Origin: Oceanobacillus chungangensis
Lineage (GTDB): Bacteria; Bacillota; Bacilli; Bacillales; Amphibacillaceae
Assembly: GCF_003369565.1 (NCBI RefSeq)
Contig: NZ_PIOD01000016.1
Span: 189,314-253,313, forward strand
Direction: 5' to 3'
DNA: 64,000 nucleotides
Both the position numbers and the translations under genes were made by a program. A model generated the notes under the pieces. It was not told the origin of the DNA, did no database searches, and saw nothing but the letters and a program-made list of their open reading frames with translations. Of the stretch, positions 25,040 to 35,197 are shown in pieces; positions within the stretch are counted from its first letter, which is position 1, and each line of letters starts with the position of its first letter.

Positions 25040-26865
25040 CGATTATACCCCCGCTTCTGATTCATTAGCGGCAGCGTAAAGATGATCGTTGTTCCTTTAC
25101 CTTCTCTACTTTTTGCCCAAATCTTACCATGATGTGCTTCTACTAGCTCTTTTGAGATTGCTAGTCCTAAACCAGTCCCTCCAAGCTTCCTCGATCTTGC
25201 ACGATCTGCACGATAAAAACGTTCAAAAATCTTTTCAAGTTTATCATAAGCAATTCCTAATCCTTCATCCCGAATGCTTACTTGAAGAAAATGACGTTTA
25301 TTTTCTACCTTTAGCTGGATTTTACCACCCTCTGGTGAATATTTAATAGCATTAGAAATAATATTATCGATTACTTGGGTCATTTTATCTTTATCAATCC
25401 AAACATTAAATTTCCCTTTTGGTAACTCACGAATCAGGTCAATATGTTCTGGAATATGCATTTCAAATCGATCGGTCACTTGATGAAAGTACTCAATAAA
25501 CTCCGTTCGCTCCTTATGCAATGGATGCTCATCAGCATCCATCTTAGAAAGCTGCAGGAGGTCATTTACCATGCGAATCATTCGGTCTGTTTCATTTTGA
25601 GCAACCCCTAGAAATTTAGGTGCGATATCCTTATCCTGCCATGCTCCGTCTGTTAATGCTTCGATATAGCTCTTCATCGTTGTTAAAGGTGTCCGGAGTT
25701 CGTGCGATACATTGGAAACAAAGTCGCGGCGTTCCTGTTCAATCTTCTCTTGCTCGGTTACATCACTAATAACGGAAATGAATCCTGTAATTTCATCTTC
25801 ATCATCTGAAACCGTTGAGAAATTTGCGCGAATTAAGTACGTTTCGTCATCTTCACTAAAATCAAGAATCATCGAACCACTATCCTGTAACTCTGTTATA
25901 TCTACTATTTTTTCATCTAGCTGCAATATATCTAATAAAGAATCACCGATGAGATCATCTGGATTCTCTCCAATTAATCTGCCCGCAGGCTCGTTCATTA
26001 GTGTAATGATCCCTGCCGTATCCGTGGCAATTACTCCATCCGACATATTGGATAAAATCGAACTGAGCTTTCGCCGTTCCTCCTCAATTGTCGAATAAGA
26101 ATGTTTTAATCTACTATTTAAATCATTAAATGCCTCAGCTAATTGACCAATTTCATCTTTTCCAAAGACATTTACCTTTTGCGTAAAGTCACCCTTTGCC
26201 ATTGTCTGTGCTTGTTCCCGCATTTCCATAATTGGCTTTGTAATCGTCCGGGCAACTAAAACTCCAATTAATGCAGACACACTGATTGCTAGTAATGACC
26301 CTTGTAAGAATATCTCATTTATGTCCTGAAGCTGATCATACACCTGTTGAATCGGTGCTTCCACATATATAACGCCTGCCACAGCACCGTCCTTATTTAA
26401 TGGCACAGCTTCAATATATACTCGATCATTATTCGCTTCATTCCTTACTATCTGGTGATTTGGGCTATTGAATGACAGCACTTGCTGGACAATAGGATAA
26501 TTTACTTTCTTGCCAATATCCGTAATAAGTTCTTTGTCATTCGTTCCCAAAAGAAAACTTTGATTATCCGTCACTTGAATATTTATTAAATCATCGGTAC
26601 TTATATCTTCAACAATTTGTTGTACGTCTTCTTCCCAGGTTGGTGTATTTTCATCGTCGTTACGCTCTTCATTAAAGGCTTGTTCCAAATTATACGTAAG
26701 CAGCTTTAAACGGTCATTGACAGTCCCTTTAAAATTATCAACAAGATTCTCTTCTAATCCTGTGATAAAAAACGACCCAATAACCTGAACGGCAAGAAGC
26801 AACAATAGAATATAAATAATAATAAACTTTAATTGTATCGAACGAAAAAAACCAACTTTATTCAT
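25036..26865 (-). CDS. walK: Essential cell-wall sensor histidine kinase WalK
   Basis: About 609 residues. In order: membrane span (residues ~12-34), extracellular PAS-like sensor (~35-180), second span, HAMP (~205-255), cytoplasmic PAS (~265-370), HisKA with phospho-acceptor His388 in VSHELRTPL, and HATPase_c with DEGLGI and GTGLGLAIS. WalK phosphorylates WalR in response to cell-wall (lipid II or crosslink) status and controls autolysins. The start is ATG 26865, eight bases after AGGAG; a GTG one codon upstream is also in frame. It overlaps walH and follows walR directly. Confidence 0.97.
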   Translation of the reverse strand: MNKVGFFRSIQLKFIIIYILLLLLAVQVIGSFFITGLEENLVDNFKGTVNDRLKLLTYNLEQAFNEERNDDENTPTWEEDVQQIVEDISTDDLINIQVTDNQSFLLGTNDKELITDIGKKVNYPIVQQVLSFNSPNHQIVRNEANNDRVYIEAVPLNKDGAVAGVIYVEAPIQQVYDQLQDINEIFLQGSLLAISVSALIGVLVARTITKPIMEMREQAQTMAKGDFTQKVNVFGKDEIGQLAEAFNDLNSRLKHSYSTIEEERRKLSSILSNMSDGVIATDTAGIITLMNEPAGRLIGENPDDLIGDSLLDILQLDEKIVDITELQDSGSMILDFSEDDETYLIRANFSTVSDDEDEITGFISVISDVTEQEKIEQERRDFVSNVSHELRTPLTTMKSYIEALTDGAWQDKDIAPKFLGVAQNETDRMIRMVNDLLQLSKMDADEHPLHKERTEFIEYFHQVTDRFEMHIPEHIDLIRELPKGKFNVWIDKDKMTQVIDNIISNAIKYSPEGGKIQLKVENKRHFLQVSIRDEGLGIAYDKLEKIFERFYRADRARSRKLGGTGLGLAISKELVEAHHGKIWAKSREGKGTTIIFTLPLMNQKRGYNR

Positions 26866-26870
26866 CACAA

Positions 26871-27572
26871 CTACTCCTGATCAGGATTACGTAAATAATA
26901 ACCTACACCACGTCGGGTAACAATCCATGTTGGGTTACTAGGGTTCTCCTCAATTTTTTCTCGGAGTCTTCTTACAGTTACGTCAACCGTTCGTACATCT
27001 CCGAAATAATCATAGCCCCATACGGTTTCAAGCAAGTGCTCCCTTGTCATTACTTGTCCAATATGACGCGCCAAATAATGCATTAGTTCGAATTCACGAT
27101 GAGTCAATTCAATTTGAACTCCATCTCTAGAAACAACATAGGCATCCGGATGAACGACAAGGTTACCGATAATAATATCCTTTGATTCCTTTGGTGCTTC
27201 TTCAGGTACTTGTTGTCTACGTAAATTAGCCTTTACTCTAGCAATTAATTCACGATTACTAAACGGCTTCGTTACATAGTCATCTGCTCCAAGTTCGAGT
27301 CCCAGTACCTTATCAATTTCTGAGTCCTTCGCGGTTAGCATAATAACTGGCATACTCTGTGTCTTTCTTATTTCCCTGAGTACTTCATTACCATCTTTAT
27401 TTGGTAACATGATATCAAGTAAGACTAAATCAGGCTTATCATTTTCTGCCACCTCGATTGCTTCATCGCCATCATATGCGCAAATTACCTGGTAGCCTTC
27501 TTTTTCTAAGTTAAATTTTAATATATCTGCAATTGGTTGTTCATCATCTACTACTAGAATCTTTTGACTCAT
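26871..27572 (-). CDS. walR: Essential response regulator WalR (YycF)
   Basis: 233 residues: receiver domain (residues 3-115; Asp53 in VLLDIMLP, acidic pair in VVDDEQ, Lys in DYVTKPFS) and OmpR-type winged helix (residues ~135-230, [20 protein letters not shown]). It controls peptidoglycan hydrolase genes and wall homeostasis and is essential in B. subtilis. The start is ATG 27572, with AAAGGA ten bases upstream; the in-frame GTG 27581 overlaps that site. It is first gene of walRKHIJ. Confidence 0.97.
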   Translation of the reverse strand: MSQKILVVDDEQPIADILKFNLEKEGYQVICAYDGDEAIEVAENDKPDLVLLDIMLPNKDGNEVLREIRKTQSMPVIMLTAKDSEIDKVLGLELGADDYVTKPFSNRELIARVKANLRRQQVPEEAPKESKDIIIGNLVVHPDAYVVSRDGVQIELTHREFELMHYLARHIGQVMTREHLLETVWGYDYFGDVRTVDVTVRRLREKIEENPSNPTWIVTRRGVGYYLRNPDQE

Positions 27573-28014
27573 TATTAGCACATCCTTTTCATTCCGTCCT
27601 AACTAGCGCTCGACTAACATCATATGGTTGGTAATCTACTGCATGTTAGAGGTTAAAATCGTTATATCTATATTATAATTATATTCATTTGAAATTTTTA
27701 TGGAGCTTATCAAGGCTCCTATCTATTTTAACGCACTTTGAACAATATGTCTTTATTTTGGCAGATAAGAAAACATAAACTCTTAACTTGCATAGGTGAG
27801 CAATTGTTCTCTGACCGTTCGCTCCGAAAATACCCTCGCTTTCCGCGGGGGGCTGGTGAGCCCTTCCTTGTTCGTAGCAAAATGACATGACATAACCAAT
27901 TTCATTTCATTGGTACATCAACTGCGAGGTAGTGTTTTCTCTTTACAGATATAGTAGATATTATAATATTTTCTATTTGTATAATAGCAATTTATGAACT
28001 GTATATAAGGGAAA
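27573..28014. other. Intergenic region upstream of walR with a repeat fragment
   Basis: At 27811-27878, in reverse orientation, lies part of the MITE-like right module: on the minus strand GGGCTCACCAG...CCGCGGAAAGCG...GGAGCGAACGG. The rest is AT-rich and probably contains the walR operon promoter, which I cannot place with certainty. In B. subtilis purA lies between the helicase gene and walR; no purA is present here. Confidence 0.55.
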
Positions 28015-28042
28015 AAGGCTAACCCCTAACAGGATTAACCTT
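28015..28042 (-). terminator. Terminator of the M23 hydrolase gene
   Basis: On the minus strand AAGGTTAATCC pairs with GGGGTTAGCCTT and is followed by a T run. Confidence 0.8.
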
Positions 28043-28059
28043 CCAAATAAACATCCATA

Positions 28060-29529
28060 TTATTTAACATAATTTAGCGGGTTTTGGAATACACCATCTT
28101 TATGCACTTCAAAATGCAAATGGATTCCGGTTGAGTTTCCAGTTGAACCCATGACACCAATTTCACTTCCCTTTTCAACTGTTTGACCAACGGATACGTC
28201 GATGGATGAGAGATGTGCATATAACGTTTTTAGACCGTTATTATGATCGATTACAATTTTATTACCAAAGCTTCCATCAGCACCAGCCGATACGACAACA
28301 CCATTGTCAGCAGCTAAAATGCTGCGGTTGCTAGGTCGAGCAATGTCGAGTCCTTTATGCATGCTTCCCCAACGTTCGCCAACATGGCTCGAAATATAGC
28401 CACCAACTGCTGGCCATACCATGGCCCCTGTACCACGAGAGGGGATTACTTTTGTTCCTTTAATAATGACTTCCTTAACAGCCTCTTCTGTTGTCTTCTC
28501 GGTCGTTACATCTTTTGCAGTCTGTTTGCCATTTGTTTTTTCAATGGAATATAGGACTTCCTTCTTCCCATCTTTTCCTTCTTGTTTGACTTCTTCATCG
28601 CCCTTGTATAATTCCTCAGATTCGATTATCTCTGTCTCATATGGAATCTTTTCTTCTACTAATTCCTCTTCAGTTACAACCACATCTACAAAGGGCTCCA
28701 ATGCTGTTACATTAATTTCTTGTCCGATGTGTAATAAAGAATCAGCTGTTAAACCTGAATTTAATTTTAGTAAGTCTTTTGTTGATAGGTCATAATTACT
28801 TGCAATTCCACCTAGCACTTCGCCTTCCTTAACGGTATGCACCTTTTCCTCAAGGGTTCCTTTTTCAAGTAAAACAACCCCTTGTTCTTCTGTCAAAACT
28901 TCAGTAGGCAAAACTTGCTTAGACGCCAATGCTACGTCATCCGATAATACAACGTCCCGAATATGCTTCTCACCAACTGTTAACTTAGTTGCAGTTTGCT
29001 TCTCAGCATTCAAATCCGATTCCTTATCATCTGCTTCTTTTGCGGCATCAATTTCTGCTAGTACATCCTCTGGTACATACTTCGCTTTATAAGCATTAAC
29101 TACAGCTTCTGCTGCCTCTTGGTTTTCAAAATAACCAACCGTTCGATCTGCTATTTTAAGCTCGACAGTATTCGCCACAACCGACGTATTTTCATCTAAT
29201 ACATTGGTTACTTCTTCATTGTTATAGTCTGGATCAAATACCTTTTCCGATATATAATCTACTTTTCCATCAATAGTCAAATCTAAATTTGTATTCTGAT
29301 CCGCATCAATCTTCTCTTCCAAATGCTCCTCAACGATTTCTTGCTCGTCAACCTTACCAATATGTTCTCCATCTAGATAAACGTGATATACGGTCTGTAA
29401 ATTCATATCTTCTGCACTTGCAGTCGTTGCTAATAAACCAAATCCGAGAATAGATGTAATAGCTACTTTCTTTATGAATCGAAATTTATTTCTATTTTGT
29501 TTTTTATGATCTATATTCCATTTTAACAT
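28060..29529 (-). CDS. Secreted LysM-G5-M23 peptidoglycan hydrolase
   Basis: 489 residues. A basic N-terminus and signal peptide (to about residue 39, ASA cleavage) come first, then a region of short repeats, one LysM (VHTVKEGEVLGGIASNYDLS, ~230-275), a G5-type domain (~280-360) and a C-terminal M23 metallopeptidase (~370-489). Zinc motifs HxxxD (HKGLDIA) and HLHFEVHKDG are intact. It should cleave peptide crosslinks in the wall. It lies next to walR in tandem, fitting the kind of autolysin WalR controls, though I could not identify a convincing WalR box. It resembles the YycO/lytH-like origin-proximal hydrolases only in context. Confidence 0.92.
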   Translation of the reverse strand: MLKWNIDHKKQNRNKFRFIKKVAITSILGFGLLATTASAEDMNLQTVYHVYLDGEHIGKVDEQEIVEEHLEEKIDADQNTNLDLTIDGKVDYISEKVFDPDYNNEEVTNVLDENTSVVANTVELKIADRTVGYFENQEAAEAVVNAYKAKYVPEDVLAEIDAAKEADDKESDLNAEKQTATKLTVGEKHIRDVVLSDDVALASKQVLPTEVLTEEQGVVLLEKGTLEEKVHTVKEGEVLGGIASNYDLSTKDLLKLNSGLTADSLLHIGQEINVTALEPFVDVVVTEEELVEEKIPYETEIIESEELYKGDEEVKQEGKDGKKEVLYSIEKTNGKQTAKDVTTEKTTEEAVKEVIIKGTKVIPSRGTGAMVWPAVGGYISSHVGERWGSMHKGLDIARPSNRSILAADNGVVVSAGADGSFGNKIVIDHNNGLKTLYAHLSSIDVSVGQTVEKGSEIGVMGSTGNSTGIHLHFEVHKDGVFQNPLNYVK

Positions 29530-29836
29530 TAATATAGTTCTCCCTTAATATCTTGAAAATCGTATGTATTCTATTCTTATTAATCCTCTACTAATCTACC
29601 ATAGGAAATTTGGATTAGGAATAGTTTGTCGATAATTGTAAAGAAACTGTATCATAACTCCCAATTATTTACTTTATTCCAAATAACAGGGCCTAATATC
29701 CCTGTCTCAGAAATTAAAAAGTTTGGCGGGCGATTAAACCAAACTAGGATGATCAACTCAGTGAATATTATTCCTCTTTTAGGAAAACATATTTAATAGA
29801 AAATAAATTATAGTTTTACCATAATGAGGTGAGAAG
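29530..29836. other. Divergent promoter region
   Basis: Separates the M23 hydrolase gene (-) from cdaS (+). It is AT-rich and should hold promoters for both. A TGTCGA-TAAT-TGTAAA stretch at 29629-29644 vaguely resembles a WalR direct repeat but with a four- rather than five-base gap. No gene seen. Confidence 0.4.
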
Positions 29837-30460
29837 ATGCCTACAAATGAACAAGGTTTATCTGTTTTCATGACCGGTCAATTAAAAGAGAATTTATTAA
29901 AGCTATCCGAAGAAATCCACCACATGATTCATACACTCAATTCAAAAGAATGCAGTGTTTTACATGAATTTGATGAAATCCACCATTTATTTAATCAAAT
30001 TCAAGTAAGCACCGCTTCCTATTATTTAAAATCCTATTTAGCACCATTCACCGATCAATTTGAAGTTTTTTCTAAAGCTATACAACATCTTTCTGAACGT
30101 AATCATGGTGCATTAATTGCTATTCAAAGGAATGATAATCTAGATACTCATATTCACTCTGGTGTCCCCATCCATGCAGAATTAACTGCGCCTTTGCTTG
30201 AGACTATTTTTTACACGGGAAATCCATTACATGATGGTGCTGTATTAATCAGTAAAAATAAAATTATTTCAGCTTCTAATGTTCTCCCTGTGTCACAATA
30301 TAAGGTTGCTGATAAAAAACTAGGAACTCGGCATCGAGCAGCACTTGGACTTTCGGAAAAAACAGATGCATTAGTACTTGTTGTTTCCGAGGAGACTGGG
30401 AGGGCAACCTTTGCACTGGATGGCAGTTTATTTCCAATAAGAACAAATGGATTATCATAG
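29837..30460 (+). CDS. cdaS: Sporulation-type diadenylate cyclase CdaS
   Basis: 207 residues. The N-terminal ~85 residues form the two-helix YojJ autoinhibitory domain seen only in CdaS; residues ~88-200 are the DAC domain with HDGAVLI (Asp133-Gly134-Ala135) and GTRHRAALGLSE (Arg165-His166-Arg167). The enzyme makes c-di-AMP from two ATP and in Bacillus is used during sporulation and germination. gdpP, the c-di-AMP phosphodiesterase, is only 3 kb away. The start is ATG 29837 behind GAGGTGAG. Confidence 0.95.
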   Translation: MPTNEQGLSVFMTGQLKENLLKLSEEIHHMIHTLNSKECSVLHEFDEIHHLFNQIQVSTASYYLKSYLAPFTDQFEVFSKAIQHLSERNHGALIAIQRNDNLDTHIHSGVPIHAELTAPLLETIFYTGNPLHDGAVLISKNKIISASNVLPVSQYKVADKKLGTRHRAALGLSEKTDALVLVVSEETGRATFALDGSLFPIRTNGLS

Positions 30461-30630
30461 TAATCTATCCTAAATAAATTTTTATATCGCTAAGGCATTC
30501 TCTGTTTGCTTCTTTTTATTCCCGCTACTTTCCTGCATCTTTTTCTGTATAGAATGCGCAAATTTCCAAGTATTTGTGTATTATAAAAATAAGAAGAGCA
30601 GAAGTGAGGAATTTAGAGGAGTGTCTTCTA

Positions 30631-31080
30631 TTGAAGAGAAATAATTGGTTCATTGCACTCGGCATTTTTTGGACTGTTGTTTTTTCATGTGTTAGTTTTT
30701 ATTGGGCAATGGGGGGGATGTTCGGTGTTAGGTCGCTAGGCGGATCGATTTATGAGATGTCTTTAAATCCTGATCCTTCGTTCATCTTAATTGTTTGGCT
30801 TACCGGTTTCATTAAATTGCTCGGTCTGATATTATTATTGATGCTCTTTGTTCCATGGACGAAACCTAAAATGACCAGCATGCTTTACCACCTCACAAAG
30901 ATTATAGGAGCTCTTTTAATCCTGTATGGATTACTGAATTTCATTACCATTTCTCTGAGTGTGTTTAATATTTTGGAATTTGAGTTGGATTCCTATGCAA
31001 CCTTTTGGAGGTTAACTTTTTGGGAACCCTTCTGGATTGTTGGTGGGGTATGTTACTTTTTTCCCATTAAAAGGGGATAA
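30631..31080 (+). CDS. DUF3995-family membrane protein
   Basis: About 149 residues with four membrane segments, starting FIALGIFWTVVFSCVSFYWA and containing the Gly-rich MGGMFGVRSLGG loop typical of DUF3995. Function unknown. I use the TTG at 30631, nine bases after GAGGAG; the frame is open to an ATG at 30574, which lacks a site. A very strong terminator follows. Confidence 0.82.
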   Translation: MKRNNWFIALGIFWTVVFSCVSFYWAMGGMFGVRSLGGSIYEMSLNPDPSFILIVWLTGFIKLLGLILLLMLFVPWTKPKMTSMLYHLTKIIGALLILYGLLNFITISLSVFNILEFELDSYATFWRLTFWEPFWIVGGVCYFFPIKRG

Positions 31081-31090
31081 TTATGTATCA

Positions 31091-31130
31091 AAAATAGCAT
31101 GTAGAACCATTGCGTTCTACATGCTATTTT
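31091..31130 (+). terminator. Strong intrinsic terminator
   Basis: AAAATAGCATGTAGAAC pairs perfectly (17 bp) with GTTCTACATGCTATTTT around a six-base loop. Confidence 0.92.
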
Positions 31131-31196
31131 GTGTGTTAATTTTGATTTTTAATCCTTAATGAGTATCCGCTACAAGTTGTAGGAGGCACTATCCTT

Positions 31197-32561
31197 TTAT
31201 GCAAACACCGGAATATCACTATCCTCATAGCGATGATCCAAGTCAACGAATTTATTATATTCCTTTACGAAAGCAAGCTCAACCGTTCCAGTTGGGCCAT
31301 TACGCTGTTTGGAAATAATAATTTCAATAATATTTTGTTTTTCCGTTTCCTTATCATAGTAATCATCACGATAAAGGAATCCAACGATATCGGCATCCTG
31401 CTCAATACTTCCTGATTCACGAATATCGGACATCATTGGTCGTTTATCCTGACGGGACTCAACCCCACGGGAAAGCTGTGAAAGGGCGATTAGTGGAACC
31501 TTTAATTCACGAGCAAGTCCCTTTAGTGCACGGGAGATTTCCGAAACTTCCTGTTGACGGTTTTCTTTTGAATTTGCACTTCCTTGAATCAGCTGCAAAT
31601 AATCAATCAAGATCATGCCTAGCCCATGCTCTTGCTTCAATCGTCTGCATTTGGAGCGAATCTCCGTTACGCGAATCCCTGGCGAATCATCGATATAGAT
31701 CCCCCCATTGGATAAGGAACCCATTGCCATCGTTAATTTACTCCAATCGTCTGCAGTTAATTGCCCATTACGCAAACGCTGTGCATCAATGTTTCCCTCT
31801 GCGCAGAGCATACGCTGTACAAGTTGATCCGCACCCATTTCCAGACTGAATATGGCTACGTTTTGGTCGGTATTTACCGCTACATTTTGCGCAATATTAA
31901 GTGCAAAGGCCGTTTTACCAACGGAAGGACGGGCGGCAATAATGATTAGGTCGTTTGGTTGGAATCCAGAGGTAATGCGATCCAAGTCGCGGAATCCCGT
32001 TGGAACACCTGTCACATCACCGCTTTGTTGATGAAGCTGTTCAATATTATCATAGACATCGATTAAAACATCCTTAATATTTTTAAATGCACCTGAGTTT
32101 TTACGACCGGAAACTTCGAGAATATTCTTCTCTGCGTCATTTAACACATCTTCAATCTCATCTTCTTTTTCAAAGCTTGAAGTGACAATATCTGTTGCTG
32201 TTCGGATAAGCCTGCGTAGTACAGATTTCTCCTCAACAATTTTGCAGTAATATTCAATATTAGCTGCAGTTGGCACACTCTCCGCCACTTGCGTCAAATA
32301 AATGACACCGCCAACCTCATCGATTTGCTTAACATCATTCAAATAAGAAGTTACGGTTACAATGTCAATTGGTTCCCCTAAGTCTGAGAGCTTCAACATC
32401 GCTGCAAAAATACGTTGATGTCCTGCACGATAAAAGTCTTCCGGCAATAAGATTTCTGATGCAGTAGAAAACGCTGATGGTTCTAAAAATATCGCACCAA
32501 TCACAGATTGCTCGGCTTCGAGATTATGTGGTGGTGTACGGTCATTCCACGATTGGCTCAT
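31197..32561 (-). CDS. dnaB: Replicative DNA helicase (DnaB; DnaC in B. subtilis)
   Basis: 454 residues, full length. The N-terminal DnaG-interaction domain (PPHNLEAEQSVIGAIFLEP) is followed by a linker and the RecA-like motor with Walker A (ARPSVGKTAFAL), Walker B (LILIDYLQLI) and arginine finger region (SDIRESGSIEQDAD). It forms the hexameric ring that unwinds DNA ahead of the replisome. In Bacillus the gene is called dnaC and lies next to rplI, as here. Confidence 0.98.
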   Translation of the reverse strand: MSQSWNDRTPPHNLEAEQSVIGAIFLEPSAFSTASEILLPEDFYRAGHQRIFAAMLKLSDLGEPIDIVTVTSYLNDVKQIDEVGGVIYLTQVAESVPTAANIEYYCKIVEEKSVLRRLIRTATDIVTSSFEKEDEIEDVLNDAEKNILEVSGRKNSGAFKNIKDVLIDVYDNIEQLHQQSGDVTGVPTGFRDLDRITSGFQPNDLIIIAARPSVGKTAFALNIAQNVAVNTDQNVAIFSLEMGADQLVQRMLCAEGNIDAQRLRNGQLTADDWSKLTMAMGSLSNGGIYIDDSPGIRVTEIRSKCRRLKQEHGLGMILIDYLQLIQGSANSKENRQQEVSEISRALKGLARELKVPLIALSQLSRGVESRQDKRPMMSDIRESGSIEQDADIVGFLYRDDYYDKETEKQNIIEIIISKQRNGPTGTVELAFVKEYNKFVDLDHRYEDSDIPVFA

Positions 32562-32667
32562 TACCTTTCCTCCTTAAATCTGCTCTACCGTTAGTAAACT
32601 AGCATTAATGCTTGCCTCTTTTATGATAGATGTCCTTGTTGCTAATTCTAAATCAATCGAGAACAGA

Positions 32668-32693
32668 AGAAATCGGCGTTAAGGCCGATTTCT
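32668..32693 (-). terminator. Terminator downstream of rplI
   Basis: AGAAATCGGC pairs with GCCGATTTCT around a six-base loop, between rplI and the helicase gene. Confidence 0.88.
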
Positions 32694-32741
32694 TTTACAT
32701 AATTATGTTCATTTTTTCTCCAAAATCTTCTAATACACTGC

Positions 32742-33185
32742 TTACTCCGCTACATGGACTTTAATTGAACCAGATACTTCTGGGTGTAGTTTGATAGGAA
32801 CAGTCGTATAACCAAGTGCTCGAATCGGTTCCACTAAATCAATTTTCCGTTTATCCACTTTATAGCCATGTTCTTTTTCTAATACTTCTGCAATTTGCTT
32901 ACTCGTAATTGATCCGAATAGGCGACCACCTTCACCAGCTTTTGCTTTAATTTCTACTGTAAGATCTGCTAGTTTATCCTTTAGGTTCATTGCTTCTTCT
33001 TTTTCCTTTTGTTCCTCTTGTGCATCTTTGCGCTTTTGTGCATCTAATATTTTCATATTGCCTGGTGTTGCTTCCTCGGCAATCTTATTTTTTAATAGGT
33101 AATTTCGTGCGTAGCCATCTGATACGTTTTTTACTTCGCCTTTCTTACCTTTGCCTTTTACATCTTTTAGAAAAATTACTCTCAT
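32742..33185 (-). CDS. rplI: 50S ribosomal protein L9
   Basis: 147 residues. N-terminal rRNA-binding domain ([20 protein letters not shown], then [14 protein letters not shown]), a long central helix, and a C-terminal domain containing [10 protein letters not shown]9 binds 23S rRNA near the L1 stalk. Its start overlaps the gdpP stop (ATGA), so the two are coupled, as in other Bacillaceae. Confidence 0.98.
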   Translation of the reverse strand: MRVIFLKDVKGKGKKGEVKNVSDGYARNYLLKNKIAEEATPGNMKILDAQKRKDAQEEQKEKEEAMNLKDKLADLTVEIKAKAGEGGRLFGSITSKQIAEVLEKEHGYKVDKRKIDLVEPIRALGYTTVPIKLHPEVSGSIKVHVAE

Positions 33186-35158
33186 TCTGATTCTCTCCCT
33201 TCAAAATATTCATGCAGAATGTCCTTTAATAATGCTTCTGCATCGTCTATCGTCATATCCTCTATTTGTGTAGCAGCATTCGTTAAATGTCCGCCACCAT
33301 TCATTTTTTCCATGATTACTTGGACATTTACATCGCCAAGTGACCTGGCACTTATTCCTATTTTACCATCATCCCGCTCGGAAATGACGAATGATGCAGT
33401 AATACCTGTCAATGTTAACAAGGTATCTGCTGTTTGTGCAAGTAACACAGGTCCATAGGCCACTCCAGATTCTGCTTTCGCAATCGCAATAGAGTCCCGA
33501 TAAATTTCTGCGTGCTCAATTAATTTACTGCGTTTCACATAAACGCCTAAATCTACCTTTAGGAATTGCTGCACGAGCACCGTGTCGGCGCCTTTCGCAC
33601 GGAGGTATGATGCCGCATCAAACGTTCTAGAACCTGTCCGTAACGTAAAGCTCTTCGTATCAACAATAATCCCTGCTAATAATGCAGTTGCTTCCAGCAT
33701 TTTTAGCTTCGTATGGTTCGGTTGATATTCCAGAAGCTCTGTCACTAATTCAGCAGTCGATGAAGCATATGGCTCCATATAAACGAGCGTCGGATTTTCA
33801 ACAAAATCTTCCCCACGACGATGATGATCGATGACCACCTTATAATCCGTCAAATTCAGCAGGCCGGCATCGGCAACCATCGATGGTTTATGGGTATCGA
33901 CGACAATTAGTAAGCTTCGACTTGTTATTAAGTTTTCTGCTTCCTCTGGTTCAATAAAATGACTCCAAATCTCTTCATCACCTTTAAGTGCTTGAATGAG
34001 ATGGAAAACACCTATATCTACATCATTTGAATCAAATACAATATACCCATCGACATTATTACTCTTCGCAATGTTTAATATCCCAATCGCTGCGCCAACG
34101 GAATCCATGTCAGGAGAACGATGACCCATAATAACTACATTATCACTAGCTTTTACAAGCTCCTGTAATGCATGGGAAATAACACGTGCACGTACTCTCG
34201 TTCTTTTTTCCATTGGGTTTGTTTTCCCACCATAGAAACGAACCTTTCCAACATCATCTTTAATAACAACTTGGTCTCCGCCACGTCCAAGGGCTAAATC
34301 TAAACTCGATTGTGCAAGTTCCCCAAGAGCTGGTAAGGACGTATCCCCCAGACCCACACCAATACTTAAAGTTATTGGATTATTTTGTGCGGTAATCATT
34401 TCTCGTACGTCATCTAACACATCAAACCTAACACTTTCAAGCTGCGCTAGAATTTCTTTTGACCCCACAGCTAAAAATCGTTCCTGTGATGTGCGTTTTA
34501 AATAGAGACCATAATGATTCGACCATTTATTTAATACCGATGTAACCTGTGAATTTAATTGGCTCTTCGCCGTATCATCCAAGTTCTGGGTAATTTCTTC
34601 ATAGTTGTCCAAGAAAATAATTGCTAAGACAGTTTGTTGATTGTTGAATAATGTTTCTAACTCAATTTGTTCCGTACGGTCAAGCAAATACAGTAAACGC
34701 TCTTCCTTTTTAATAATGGTTAGAAATTTGGACTTGTTTACTTCAATTACAATCTCATGCTTGTTTTCCTTTATCATAGGAATCAATACTTCTGAAAGAA
34801 TATTTAACGACTGACCGACGATTGAATCATCTTCTTCGCTAAATTTGTTTAAATATGGGTTTGCCCATTCAATTTTATAATCCTCATTATATAATATAAT
34901 TCCTAGTGGCATTTCCAATAATGCTTCATCGCCAACCTTTTTAATCCGATGGGAAATAGTAGAAATATATGCTTCTGTTTCTTCCAGCAATTTTCTTTCC
35001 CTAATAAAGGTATAGTACAGAGAAGCAATTACAAGTACAGTCATCATTAGCCCTATTTGCCATTGGAAATACCATATAACACCTAGTAATATAACAGCAA
35101 GTAAATAAATTACCCATAGGTGACTACCGAAAACTAGCTTCTTCTGATAATCAGGCAT
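33182..35158 (-). CDS. gdpP: Cyclic-di-AMP phosphodiesterase GdpP
   Basis: 658 residues. Two N-terminal membrane spans (residues ~12-50), a PAS-like haem-binding domain, a degenerate GGDEF domain (~170-300; the signature is replaced by [10 protein letters not shown]) and the DHH-DHHA1 phosphodiesterase with [27 protein letters not shown] and [11 protein letters not shown]. It hydrolyses c-di-AMP to pApA, affecting osmotic balance, wall stress and beta-lactam tolerance. It sits between yybS and rplI; the c-di-AMP synthase CdaS is close by. Confidence 0.97.
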   Translation of the reverse strand: MPDYQKKLVFGSHLWVIYLLAVILLGVIWYFQWQIGLMMTVLVIASLYYTFIRERKLLEETEAYISTISHRIKKVGDEALLEMPLGIILYNEDYKIEWANPYLNKFSEEDDSIVGQSLNILSEVLIPMIKENKHEIVIEVNKSKFLTIIKKEERLLYLLDRTEQIELETLFNNQQTVLAIIFLDNYEEITQNLDDTAKSQLNSQVTSVLNKWSNHYGLYLKRTSQERFLAVGSKEILAQLESVRFDVLDDVREMITAQNNPITLSIGVGLGDTSLPALGELAQSSLDLALGRGGDQVVIKDDVGKVRFYGGKTNPMEKRTRVRARVISHALQELVKASDNVVIMGHRSPDMDSVGAAIGILNIAKSNNVDGYIVFDSNDVDIGVFHLIQALKGDEEIWSHFIEPEEAENLITSRSLLIVVDTHKPSMVADAGLLNLTDYKVVIDHHRRGEDFVENPTLVYMEPYASSTAELVTELLEYQPNHTKLKMLEATALLAGIIVDTKSFTLRTGSRTFDAASYLRAKGADTVLVQQFLKVDLGVYVKRSKLIEHAEIYRDSIAIAKAESGVAYGPVLLAQTADTLLTLTGITASFVISERDDGKIGISARSLGDVNVQVIMEKMNGGGHLTNAATQIEDMTIDDAEALLKDILHEYFEGRESE

Positions 35159-35197
35159 ATCGATCAGCTCCTCTTACTTACGTCCTGCTTTTCAAAA

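Noticed and set aside
27685..27888. 67-codon minus-strand ORF upstream of walR
   Set aside because: It covers a reversed fragment of the dispersed repeat and AT-rich flanks, and has no coding character.
29629..29644. WalR-box-like direct repeat upstream of the M23 hydrolase
   Set aside because: The half-sites are imperfect (TGTCGA, TGTAAA) and separated by four rather than five bases, so I do not call it.
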